Assembly: GCF_905220415.1 (NCBI RefSeq)
Contig: NC_059556.1
Location: 2,492,501 to 2,556,500 of the forward strand
Direction: 5' to 3'
DNA: 64,000 bases
From: Colias croceus
Lineage: Eukaryota > Arthropoda > Insecta > Lepidoptera > Pieridae
The translations under genes were made by a program, and so were the position numbers. The notes below the pieces were generated by a model that saw only the letters and a program-made list of their open reading frames with translations, had not been told where the DNA came from and searched no databases. Of the stretch, positions 40,820 through 51,947 are shown piece by piece (the stretch's first letter is position 1; each line of letters begins with the position of its first letter).

Positions 40820-41011
40820 CTAGCTGTGCTCCGCGGGTTCACCCGCATTGCTCCGCTTTTGTTGGTTTTAGCGTGATGATATTATAGAGCCTATATAAGT
40901 ATATAGCCTGCCTCGATAAATGGGCTATCTAACACCGAAATAATTTTTCAAATAGGACCTACAGTTACTGAGATTAGCGCGTTCAAACAAACAAACTCTT
41001 ACTCTTTATAA
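40820..41011 (-). mobile_element. Helitron-like element, family H2
   Basis: CTAGCTGTGCTCCGCGGGTT to AACAAACTCTTACTCTTTATA; abuts the next element. Confidence 0.65.
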
Positions 41012-41194
41012 TCTTATATAATATATATATAAATCTCGTGTCACAATGTTTGTCCTCAATGGACTCCTAAACCACTTAACCGATTATAATAAAATTCGCA
41101 CACCATGTGCAGTTCGATCCAACTTGAGAGATAGGATAGTTTAAATCTCAAATCGTTTTAGAGAAAGCGGGCGAAGCCGCGGGCGGTAAGCTAG
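41012..41194 (+). mobile_element. Helitron-like element, family H4
   Basis: TCTTATATAATATATATATA start, CCACTTAACCGATTATAATA body, GGGCGAAGCCGCGGGCGGTA and CTAG followed by T at the end. Confidence 0.65.
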
Positions 41195-43262
41195 TATTAG
41201 TATAGATTAGTTTAGTGTGAAAAAGCAATAATTACCTTCTACCACAAACTAGCTATATTATAATAGAAAAATATCTCGAGAGAATTTGAAAACACGAACC
41301 AATAATATTATAATGAAAAACAATTTTAGCACGAACGTTAAATATTAAATTCCTCAGAGGATTCATCTCACAATTTCGTTTAGAGTTCAGCATTTGAATG
41401 CACTGCAAGAACTTTTCCCAAGTTGCTGGGAGTTTTTAAAAAGCCAAAGTTTGTATAAAAATTCAAGTAAAAACGTTAACAGTCCGCTATGAAATAGTTT
41501 AATTTTGTATTCAATGTTTGGGTTGTTTCCCTCGGGTGTATGGTGTTTGATTAATTTATTACAAAGGGTATTGTGTATGAATTAAGGATTACAATTTATT
41601 GTTAAATGATGTAGTATTGAAATGGCGAATTCGAATGGAACAATTATATTATTTCTATCCTTTTTTACAAACCTTAACTGTTTTGTATACAAGTGCGTAT
41701 ATTTACTAATCACTAGTCTAATATAACTAGCTTTATACACACGGCTTTGTTCAAGTATTTTTGACGATACGTACAAGTTTTTGAATTCTGACGCTTGAAA
41801 TATTTATAAGAAATATTTCCTTCTCGTTCACCTAACTTTAAGAGTACTTTATTCATATAAGTTTAGCGATTCAGGTATAAAATATAGTATATGTACACAC
41901 ATAACAACATTAACGTACCTTACACTCACACTAGCCTATGAAAAGGTAGTAGTGGTGTAGTTGTATGAAATGAAACATTTATTGAAAATAACACCTTACT
42001 TCAGTTTTGTTTAAAGTCTGTTGCACCACTCATAAGAAAACTCTGCTTATACGAGAGTAGGCAGAGTATTGCTTAAGACATTTTTTTTCAATCTAGTTGT
42101 TTATTATACGTCAAAATATCAATGCTCTTCCATTAATAACTAGCTGTCCTGGCAGAAGTTATTTTGCCCTTTTTCGTGTTTTCTTTCCATAATCGAACCT
42201 TTCTGGTGCCTTAACAAAAATAAAAAAAAAGAATTGATCGAACCGTTCTCGAATTTTACGCTTAACATAAAATTTGATGATTAATTTATTGTATAATATA
42301 TAATAATATTTTTTAATAATTAAACTTCCACTAGGCGCTAATACAAATTTCATTACGTCACCGGGTCAGGACATAAAAACAGCGGTGTATTCCGGGAGCC
42401 GGTTTATTTCCTCATTATCACTTTATCGGTGTCAAATGCATGTACCCAGCGTTATGGGCCATCAAAGGGATACGTGACGTTTCCGGATTCAAGCAATATT
42501 GTTGTGTTTTTGGCTGTGCCTTCTTACCTACTAGAATATGGTGTATAGACTTTAAATCAACCTCACTAGGTATTAATCTTATGGACTGAAGTGATCAACT
42601 TTTTTTTAAGTTTGTACTTTTTATGTAGTGGTCAAAGAGCTGGAGGGTCGCCTGATGGTGGATGGATACACATTTTCAGAGACCTTAGAAACAAGAAAAA
42701 ATAAGACCTTAGTATTTACTCACTACGTCTTTTTTCGCTTCAACAATCATCAAACCATATTATCAAGATTTTGAAAAAAGGTAGATACATCATTTAAATA
42801 ACCGCCTAGTTGTGCGATCACTTAGTAAAGTTTTTGGAAACATTGCATTCACAAAAAGATATTAATAATGAAATTAGAAAAAATTCTTTTAAATTCTTTC
42901 GAATTAAAACAAAAATACACTTCAAGCTTCAAGATATTTCTTCTAGGTTTAAATAAAAACTTCACAAGAAAGGATCATAGGAAAGTTCTAGAAAGGAGAG
43001 AATTACTAAAGCGCTTCAGACCAAGCGGAATTAAGGGATTAGAAATTCCTTAGACTGAGGTGCACAGAGAATAGAATTTATAAAATTTGTACATTAAGAG
43101 GGTTCAGTACAAGTATTAAGTTTCTTTGCTAAAGGAATTGAAGTTTTACGAATAAAATCAGAATAAAACAAGTATCTTTAATAAAAAGGCTGGTAAAGAT
43201 ATTTGATACTCAATCATTAGTTACCATGAAAATTTTGCTTTATAGTTCAAGGATAATCTACA
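41195..43262. other. AT-rich spacer with H7 fragment
   Basis: 42140-42260 is a minus-strand H7 Helitron-like piece (CTAGCTGTCCTGGCAGAAGT). No coding sequence I can support. Confidence 0.4.
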
Positions 43263-43445
43263 GTCTACACTAATGTTAAAGCTAAAGAGTTTGTTTGAAC
43301 GCGCTAATCTCAGGAACTAATCGTACGATTTTGAAAATTATTTCGGTGTTAGATAGCCTATTTATCTAGGAAGATTATAGACTATATGTCACGCTACGGC
43401 TCAGGAGTGGAGCTAAGGGAGTGAAACCGCGTGGAGCAGCCAGTA
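43263..43445 (+). mobile_element. Helitron-like element, family H2, eroded
   Basis: TCTACACTAATGTTAAAGCT to ACCGCGTGGAGCAGCCAG. Confidence 0.55.
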
Positions 43446-44319
43446 CCTAATATAACAAAAACACTAAATTTCACGATTCATTAAAACAAAGCGAAGCTAT
43501 TTCCTTCTATCTCATTTTCCTCATTTTTCCATAGATTAGCGAACATTATTGATATTATTAGAATGGATTACCATTATGCGTAAATTTTCTAAGCATTCTT
43601 GGTTTTATTAACATTTTATGTTACTCAAGGGGTACATACCAAGTGGGTAAAAGAGAATTGAACCGGGGAATAAAGGTAAATGGGCTCCCATTTTTCAGGT
43701 TATAACCAGATATCTATACCTATATCTATCCATATTTCTTTACATAATAATATATGGTTTATTTTGATACATTAGCTAAAAAGTGTCAAGTTAATCAAAA
43801 TTCATGCAGAATTTGGTTTATTATGCAGTCATTTCTGAAGTGAAAAGAAAGATTATTTTTTATTAAAATAGAAAAGATATCTCGTTATGGTATGATTTGT
43901 AGACGTTAAACGGATATGTAATGTAAAACGTGAACTTCATTTTGTCACGTTCCTTTGTGGCTGTTAATTCTCTCGAAAAATAGACTAAAATTTAGTTAAA
44001 AAAAACACGCTTGAATTACAGAATCAACTTAAAGTATATATTTTTTTAATATTTGTTTTTAATTATCTATAATATTCAGAATAATAAGATAAACTCCTAC
44101 TTTCATTTTTATCGAAATTATTGTATTGTCACCAGTCCTTGATAAGTGTACAAAGTTTGAATTAAAGTCAAATTCAAGTCATAAGGAGTCGGTTACACGG
44201 TTACATACAAACATACAGGTAAAAAAATAATAGTTTAAAAAAACTAAAAAACACGCTTTTTATAGAAAACCGAACTAAAAAATAGAAAATTTTATCAAAT
44301 TAGTGTATTAGCCAAATTA

Positions 44320-44451
44320 GTGTATTAGCCAGCCGAAACGGCTGGATCGATTCTCATGAAATTGTGCCCAGGTTGGTCAAAGAATCGGCCAACATCTATT
44401 TTCATACTGCTAAGTGATAAAGGGCAGAACGACGTTTGCCGGGACAACTAG
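44320..44451 (+). mobile_element. Helitron-like 3' part, family H7
   Basis: AGCCGAAACGGCTGGATCGA to AGAACGACGTTTGCCGGGAC, ACTAG. Confidence 0.45.
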
Positions 44452-44963
44452 TAGGTATTTCATCTATAACAACCAGAACCTTAGTCCTTAAGCGATGTAC
44501 ACACTTCAGCATCATGAAAATTGTTAATTAAAGTTTGCATAGAATTACGATTATAACCTAGGAATTAATTACTTAAAGTGTCGCCTTAACTATGTTTATA
44601 CTCTAATAAAGTAACCGCTTATGTTTTAAGAGCGTTATAAAGATATAGACCTTCCCCTATATAGAGCAGCCGTGGTGCAATGCGTCTAACAGATAGCTGT
44701 CCCTCTAGAGGTTTTATAGCTCTTTACGGATCCGGGCCTCAATTAATAAATAAGTCTTGGGAACATTGAAGTCTTTGATTTGTAAAATACTAATGTTTGA
44801 AAGAGTAAAGTCTACTACTGTATTAGGAAATAAATTCGATTATGCTTGCTGTTGTTTAAAAAATTGTGGTTGTAAACTACATTATACATACAATTTTTAT
44901 TTGGTAGATTCAGGTAAAATTGTGTGTTATTTACACATTATATATGGTATATAAATTATAACT

Positions 44964-45294
44964 TCTTACTAATATTATAAATGCGAAAGTTTGTGAGGAT
45001 GTGTGTGTGTTTGTAAATCTTTCACGCAAATACCACTGAACCGATGATAATGAAATTTAGCACACATATATTTTTATTTATTTTATTTATAATCTTTATT
45101 GCATACAAAACAAATACAAATTTCACACACACAGACAGGACATTTGATGCAAAGGGCGGCTTTATTGCTTCAAGCAATAGAAGGTAACTTGGATTAACAT
45201 ATAAGATCCGGTTTTATCCCGGAAATCCCACGGGAACGGGAACTATTCGGGTTTTTCTTTGAAAATGCGGGCGAAGCCGCGGGCGGAAAGCTAG
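44964..45294 (+). mobile_element. Helitron-like element, family H1, with nested retroposon tail
   Basis: TCTTACTAATATTATAAATG to GGGCGAAGCCGCGGGCGGAA, AGCTAG. 45067-45180 is a foreign block (TAATCTTTATTGCATACAAA ... GGGCGGCTTTATTGCTTCAA) inserted in CACATATA|GAAGGTAAC. Confidence 0.7.
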
Positions 45295-46362
45295 TATATA
45301 GAGGTTGGAGGAGTATGTAGTATGTATTATATCAGTAGGGCGCAGCTAATTAACATTTTAATAAAAAATTAAAGAAGTACTTAGGTACTTTAGTAATTTC
45401 TTTTGTGTACTATTCGCTCAAGTTTTAGAAATAGTTTATCAATTAATATAGTTTAAATACTTATTTATATTAATTCAATTATCTCATATCTTTTTACATA
45501 AGATTTAATGGGCAAACATTAACGTCTTTAATATTTTACCGTTTAACAATAATTATAGTAATTTATTAAAAATTAAAAAAAAAAAAAGACTGTTTAATTG
45601 TACTCTACTCGTACATTTAAGGTTGAATTATTCAATTTTTCTCGAAAAATAAAATCATAAAAATACCTAGAAATTTCTTCATAACTAATAATTATCAATA
45701 ATTACGTCCGAGTGACCATTATAATAAGATTGGCAGCTCAAAAACATTTTGAACTATTTAATTTTTCTTAATAATTTCCACCAACCTTAAACTGTTTACT
45801 ATCAAGGTACTACTGACAGTCCAAGTACATTTCTATCATATTTCTACGAATCTACTAATAATATAGATGCGAAAGTAAAGTTTGAGCAAATGTCTCTTCA
45901 TATGCCTAAATGACTGAACAGATTTGGATGAAATTTGTTTCATCTTAGGAAGAATAGTTTTTGTTTGAATTAAAATAATCGAGTCGTGAAAATTGTACGA
46001 AAAACGGCATATACAGGGTGTTCCACCTGCTTAAGCGATAAAAAATTGGTATCTCCATCGCGTTCCATAGCAATGAAACATACCAACATTCTATAAATTC
46101 GGTAGGAATTACGCAAAACATACTTGTCTCACATAAAGGTACTATATAAATATAATGAATAGTGTAACTAAATATAAAAAGTTTAGGAGTACTTAGTAAC
46201 AATAAATTGTTTTATTTGTTTGGACACGTCAATCTCAGGAACTTCATCATCAATTAAAATCATTTCACCGTTGGATTTGTATATAAACCCTGAATACAGG
46301 TAGTATGATATAAAATTAAGTATTTTGCTCTATACTATAGGCCAATTTGTATATATTATGTA
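45295..46362. other. AT-rich spacer
   Basis: No gene. An ACAGGGTGTTCCACC motif at 46014 looks like one end of a transposon; no partner end was found. Confidence 0.4.
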
Positions 46363-46514
46363 CTAGCTTCCGCCCGCGACTCCGTCCGCGCGGAAAAATT
46401 AAGAAAAATTATCCGGGATAAAAAGTATCCTATTTTATGCCCAGGATAATAAGGTAGAATTATACCAAGTTTCATCGAAATCGAACCGATAGTTTTCACG
46501 TGATGCCTGAACAT

Positions 46515-46547
<33 letters not shown>

Positions 46548-46666
46548 AATTTTTTTAATCACATATTTGGGCTTGGTATCGATCCAGTAACACCCCCTGC
46601 TATTTATTTTTTCAATATTTTCAATGTACAGAATTGACCCTTCTACAGATTTATTATATGTATAGA
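46363..46666 (-). mobile_element. Helitron-like element, family H6, internally deleted
   Basis: CTAGCTTCCGCCCGCGACTC to TTATATGTATAGA; lacks about 170 bp after GCGCGGA relative to the 476-bp copy at 32698. Contains (CAGA)n. Confidence 0.65.
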
Positions 46667-47293
46667 TTTAGGGCGAAGCTCAGGCGGAACACTAGTATTA
46701 TTATAATGAGAATGTTGAAGTATACTAAACGAACTTATTTGCATAGTACTATAGATATTGAAATTCTCTACTAAATATAAAATGGAACTAAAACTTGCAT
46801 CTAAAATGTGGTGAGCAGTAAACAGCGGTTAGTGCTGGGTAAGCGGCTAATCCTGTTGGCTAAGATTTAGTCGGCTAGATACTCCAAGCCGTCTCGTTAG
46901 TTTAGCCATCTGTAGTGGATTTGCATATTTTTGGTGAGAGTGAAATATGTTTCAGTCTTGTTTCAATAAAGCTGTTTTTGTAAAGCTTTGCTCCCATTAA
47001 TTGGCTGGTTTTATTTAAGCTGTATAAGTGTTGTACTTTGTAAGGGAAGCCAGCGACCGAAATGCATTATTTATCTAGTTCAATTAGACAATCGTGTGAG
47101 ATTTATCAGTACCTAAACATAATATATTTTTTATTTGGGCGTAAAAGTATATAAAGTATCTATATAAGCGGCCTAGTAAAGCTTTTACTTTAGCATACTA
47201 TACTGGTTAAAATTGTTTTTGAATAGAGTTACTGAAACATCATCACGTTCAATAATTTGTGTAAATCTTTAATTTTGAATAATCTATTATTAA

Positions 47294-47631
47294 CTAGCGG
47301 TCCGCCCCGGCTTCACCCGTGGTACATATTCACGTTTTCTCTACATAAGAACTATCCTCGAACTTCAAGGAATATTATAAAATAAGAATTAACGAAATCG
47401 GTTAAGCCGTTCTCAAGTTATGCGCTCACCAACACATTTTGGGATTCATTTTTATATTATAGTCTAGCGGTCCGCCCCGGCTTCGCCCGTGATACATATT
47501 CACGTTTTCTCTACATAAGAACCATCCTCGAACTTCAAGGAATATTATAAAAAAAGAATTAACGAAATCGGTTAAGCCGTTCTCAAGTTATGCGCTTACC
47601 AACACATTTTGGGATTCATTTTTATATTATA
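47294..47631 (-). mobile_element. Tandem pair of H5 Helitron-like elements
   Basis: Two head-to-tail copies, 47294-47463 and 47464-47631, period 170 bp, differing at a handful of bases. Each begins CTAGCGGTCCGCCCCGGCTT and ends TTCATTTTTATATTATA. Confidence 0.75.
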
Positions 47632-48137
47632 AGATAATATTGATAATATGTCGTATCTAGTATAAATATCTATACGGATCTAAAACTCTTTGTGCAGGGT
47701 TTAACTCTTTATTAAGTGTTTAAGCTGGATTAAACTGGTAACCCTAACCGGACTTATTACAGTATACTCAGGAACTTATTGACTAGCTGTTGCCCGCAAC
47801 AATGTGTACAATTTACATGGTGGTTGAATATTAGAAAATACATTTTCTGTCGATAGTAATAGGTAATATTTTATTAAAATAATTTGTGATTAAATGTTTG
47901 TTAGTTTTTACTAATATTAAGGAACGAAGGCTGGAACGATGGTCAGAAAATTCACGTAATATAGTAGAAAATAAATATGCAGAATTGTATAACTTCTCTA
48001 AAATAGAATTCATTGTGTATGAACTTTGTCTTCCCACCTGGGCATTATTAATAATGGCCGGTGCTTATTAATACTGCCCAAATGCCCGTAGCATATAAAA
48101 AAGTGTTCAATTAAACATTTATTATATTCATTAGGTA

Positions 48138-48555
48138 CTAGCTGCGCTCCGCGGTTTCACCCGCATGGCTCCGCTCCTGTTGGTCTTAGGCTGGTTGCAG
48201 AGCTTGACGGACCATCAGTGCGTACGTCAGTCGCGCTTGTCATATGTATAGAAATTCTTGGGAAATTCATAAAACCTTTCATAGCTAGACCGACCATACG
48301 CACGCGTATTGTCATGCGTATTAGTGTCATATCATACACATTGTTGATGCGTATCGTCAGGACCGACGGTACGCACTGACGGTCGGTCAAGCTCTGCAAC
48401 CAGCCTTAGCGTGATGATATAATATAGCCTATAGCATTCCTCGATGAATGGGCTATCTAACACCGAAATAATTTTTCAAAGTGGACCAGTAGTTCCTGAG
48501 ATTAGCGCGTTCAATCAAACAAACAAACTCTTCAGCTTTATAATATTAGTATAGA
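48138..48555 (-). mobile_element. Helitron-like element, family H2, interrupted by a MITE
   Basis: CTAGCTGCGCTCCGCGGTTT to CTTTATAATATTAGTATAGA; the MITE at 48189-48405 splits its GGTCTTAGCGTG sequence. Confidence 0.75.
48189..48405. mobile_element. 217-bp Harbinger-type MITE with TTA duplication
   Basis: GGCTGGTTGCAGAGCTTGAC at the left, complement at the right; TTA at 48186-48188 and 48406-48408. The host without the insert reads GGTCTTAGCGTGATG, as in sibling copies. Confidence 0.8.
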
Positions 48556-51500
48556 TAAAAAGTTAAATTATTGGACTAAAACTAAATCCACAAAACGCAA
48601 AACATTTCAACAGAATTCAATTAAAAATTCTTTGTTTTGAAATCATCCGATTTCTCGATTCAGTTAATTTGTAGAAATTTTGTCCATTGTTTTACAGTCC
48701 TAACAGTTGACTCATTTATATTGCGTTACATGTTAAACTACTTTCTGCTGCGGCTTCGTTCGTGTTAATTCATCGTCATAGACACATTTTTTGCTTTCTT
48801 ACTATTTTTAATGAGATTCAGAATCGCTGCTTATTACTTACTACTTTGATGGCATAAAAACAATACTTTATTGAAAATCCCATTTCCAAACATGGACCCG
48901 GACGTTTTGTAGATAAATTGGGACAAACAAATTCACAGACAAATAAAAACAAAAAAGGGCTAATAATTATTACTTTCATAATAATGTGATATAATACGTA
49001 TTTTTGCTCATGTGCTTGCTATTTACTTATCAATAAATAGCAAGCACATGATGAATAATAGGACACAAAACATATTTATTTATTTATCAATTCTATAATG
49101 CACTTAAAGAGAATAAAAAAGAAATACAGACACTTAAATATAGCTTAAGCTAAGTATAGTAAGTAAAACTGCGTTAAAAACAACCGACTTCAAACTTGCA
49201 CTTGCAACATTTACAAATACAGACAAAAATGCTCATAAAGTAAAAACGACTGGGCCTATCCGAATAAAATTTTTATGGGACCAATTCGACACCATCCCGC
49301 ATCGAACAAAAAAAGAATCTCGTAAATCGGTTCAGAAACCTCGGAGTAATCGGTGTACATACATAAAAAAAAGATTAGAGCGATTTCTTCCAGACAACCT
49401 TTATTATGTATTTTCATCTTTGCATGTTTACATAATATGTATACATTTTCTCATACAGATGTAGTTTGAAGATTCCTCGTACACAAACTCCGTTATCATA
49501 AGAGTTTCATATCATCATTTTGCTTTATTACCTGACTTTCCCGGTGTATAAAGTTACCAACAAAGTGCATTAAATTCAACTTGAAAGATTTTATAACCCG
49601 CAACTCGCTTTTAAGGTGCTAAATATCTTACGTTAGCACTTAGGGAGTACAGGAAGTGTGTGAATTCTAGAATATTCTAAGGCTAGATGTAATTAGCTTT
49701 AATTCCCAAATGGTGTTAATAATATGTATTTTATGTATTTATACAAGGTACTTTATATATACAAACTAGGTAGTTAGTGGATGTGGTAGAAAAAATCAGG
49801 AAATTAACAATATTGCAAAAAGGCATCATTTGTACAGAACAGCAATTTTTTCTAAGCAAAATTAGTAATACGTATAAGTAACTAGTCTTGTCTTCTCCTG
49901 TGGTCACGTATGTGTACCTACATAATATCGAACGGTGAAAATTTTTTAAATTTGCCCGGTGGTAGGTGGTCTTATTAAAAATTGTTACTTTTATGTTTAG
50001 AATATCATAGTTGAATTTTTAAGGTTTAATAAAGTATAAATACAAAAAAACAAAAGTATGTATTTCTGATAGAGCTTGGAAAAAACTATGGCCAACTACC
50101 ACGGACTTACCCTACCTGATTTGTGCGCGTTTCAAACAACAAACTTTTTAGCTATTGCATATTAGTACAGGTATAGATAATATTATATTACGCTCGCAAT
50201 AATACTTTACCAGAAAATTTTTATAAAGCTACAGCAAAAACTGCTATTCTTTGTACGTAGAACCATGATGCTGAGGATAACAATTTTAAACAAAACAAAT
50301 ATAAAATATAAGACAAGTATGTCGAAGTGAGTTTGAGAATTTCTTCGAAGACCACATCGGCAATAGAAAAACTATACGGAGAACAAATCGAATTATTATC
50401 GACTTGAGTTTTAACGTTGATATAAAGTAATGGAAGTGGTATTATCTGAAACATATTTATATATTCATGGCTATACAATAACTGCACTGGCATTAATTTA
50501 TAAAAAATATTTTGTATGCAGACAATAGACAAACTACTAGACAGGGAAAACTTTATCAGTTAATTTCATAACAGCTTAAGAGATTTGAAAGAGTTAGGAA
50601 GAAAGATCGTTTAATTTCTTATTTATTTTTAGGCTATTATAATATGTAGAGACAATAGTGTGTTCAATATCTATGAATATCCGGGGTCCCTGCACTATTA
50701 GTGTAATCTATAGAATATTAAGCGGTACGCCGTTGCATTATATACTTTAGTTTTGACTATTATAGAAGGATGTCTTTCCCTCGAAACAGACAGAGCATCT
50801 TTCAAAGACTTTCTTTCCCAAAAAAAAAAACAGTTTTAATTTGATCGGTGATCATAAGGAACCCCTACTATGATGCATTCACGATGTTCTTCTTCATACA
50901 AACAAAACGCGTTATGTTAAAACGAATGAGTAACTTCTTTTTTATTTGTTTGTTTAACCATTTTAAACAAACAAATAAAAAACTCTTCTAGTATTCCCAC
51001 ATCAATGTTATTCATTAAACAGTCCCCACACGTAGTCTAGTTTGCTGGCTACGCAATATGTCTCACTTACTGTAGCTTGTATTGTTATATTTTTATTGCT
51101 TATGGATGCAGGAATAAATCTATTGGAAATTATGTTTGCTTATTAAACATGACGGCTGGAGATTAAATTGAATTTTGTTCATAATCAGTACTTGATGTAA
51201 TTTTGCATGAACTAAAATATGTTATATATCTTTTTAATTAATCAGATTATTTCGTGCAGTTTGAGGTATATAAATAGGGATTGTATTTGTATACTTTGAA
51301 TGGTACAATTGTCATAAATAAGTAGATGTTTATTCCAAATTAAATTATACCAAAGGGATAGCCCTAAACAATGACGCTTTTCATACGGATTTACAATTAA
51401 TTCATTGTAAAATGTATTGTTTAAAATAAAATACTTGTACTTTGACGGTTGTATAAAATATATTTTAATTATATAGATGGCTTTATATAGGTAATTAAAA

Positions 51501-51947
51501 TAATAATGGTTTAACGAATAATAAATGCTTTAATTGTCTCTACCGCACGCTAGTAAATAATGAACCACTTTAAATAATTTAAACTCTTAATGAAATTTTG
51601 AAATTTTGAAGATTTATTCTTGTTGCAATTTAATTTATGATTATATTATTAAATATGAAAATAATGGAGTCGCTGAAAATCATTTGATTTTTATATAAGT
51701 TCCAATATTTTAAAAGTTTAATTATCACTTTATAAATTCTTATTTGTTAATTATATTCCTACCGATCGATATACTTACCCAAATAATTTAGGGACTAATT
51801 ATATTTCATCGATAAAATTTTTGAAATAAAATCGATTTAACATATTATGTCAATAAAAATATTATTCTTTATCTGTTTTAAATAACATAGAAGGGAAATA
51901 AAAACACATAGTTCCTTAAAAACATTTATTAATTATTTCATTCAAAA
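48556..51947. other. Spacer between UGT-C and UGT-B, no gene
   Basis: 49070-49410 holds a retroposon tail split by an AACCGACTTC MITE (49182-49372). 49008-49051 is a perfect 18-bp-arm hairpin. The 103-codon hydrophobic minus-strand frame at 50221-50532 matches nothing I recognise. 50934-50985 is an AT hairpin. Confidence 0.4.
51925..51930 (-). terminator. Polyadenylation signal of UGT-C
   Basis: AATAAA on the minus strand, about 20 bp after the stop codon at 51948, so the 3' UTR would be very short. Confidence 0.5.

Noticed and set aside
42868..43053. Lysine-rich 61-codon plus-strand ORF
   Set aside because: No homology recognised and composition typical of AT-rich spacer.
46517..46545. CAGA tandem runs (also 33020 and 58770) considered as a repeat locus
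   Set aside because: They are the internal microsatellite of the H6 and H1 Helitron-like families.
46826..46930. AGCGGTTAGTGC...AAGCGGCTAA text resembling the 12661 hairpin MITE
   Set aside because: Similarity is only a few short words and no inverted repeat closes.
50221..50532. 103-codon hydrophobic minus-strand ORF, considered as a chemoreceptor exon
   Set aside because: No conserved receptor motif, no clear splice sites, and AT-rich DNA easily gives hydrophobic frames.
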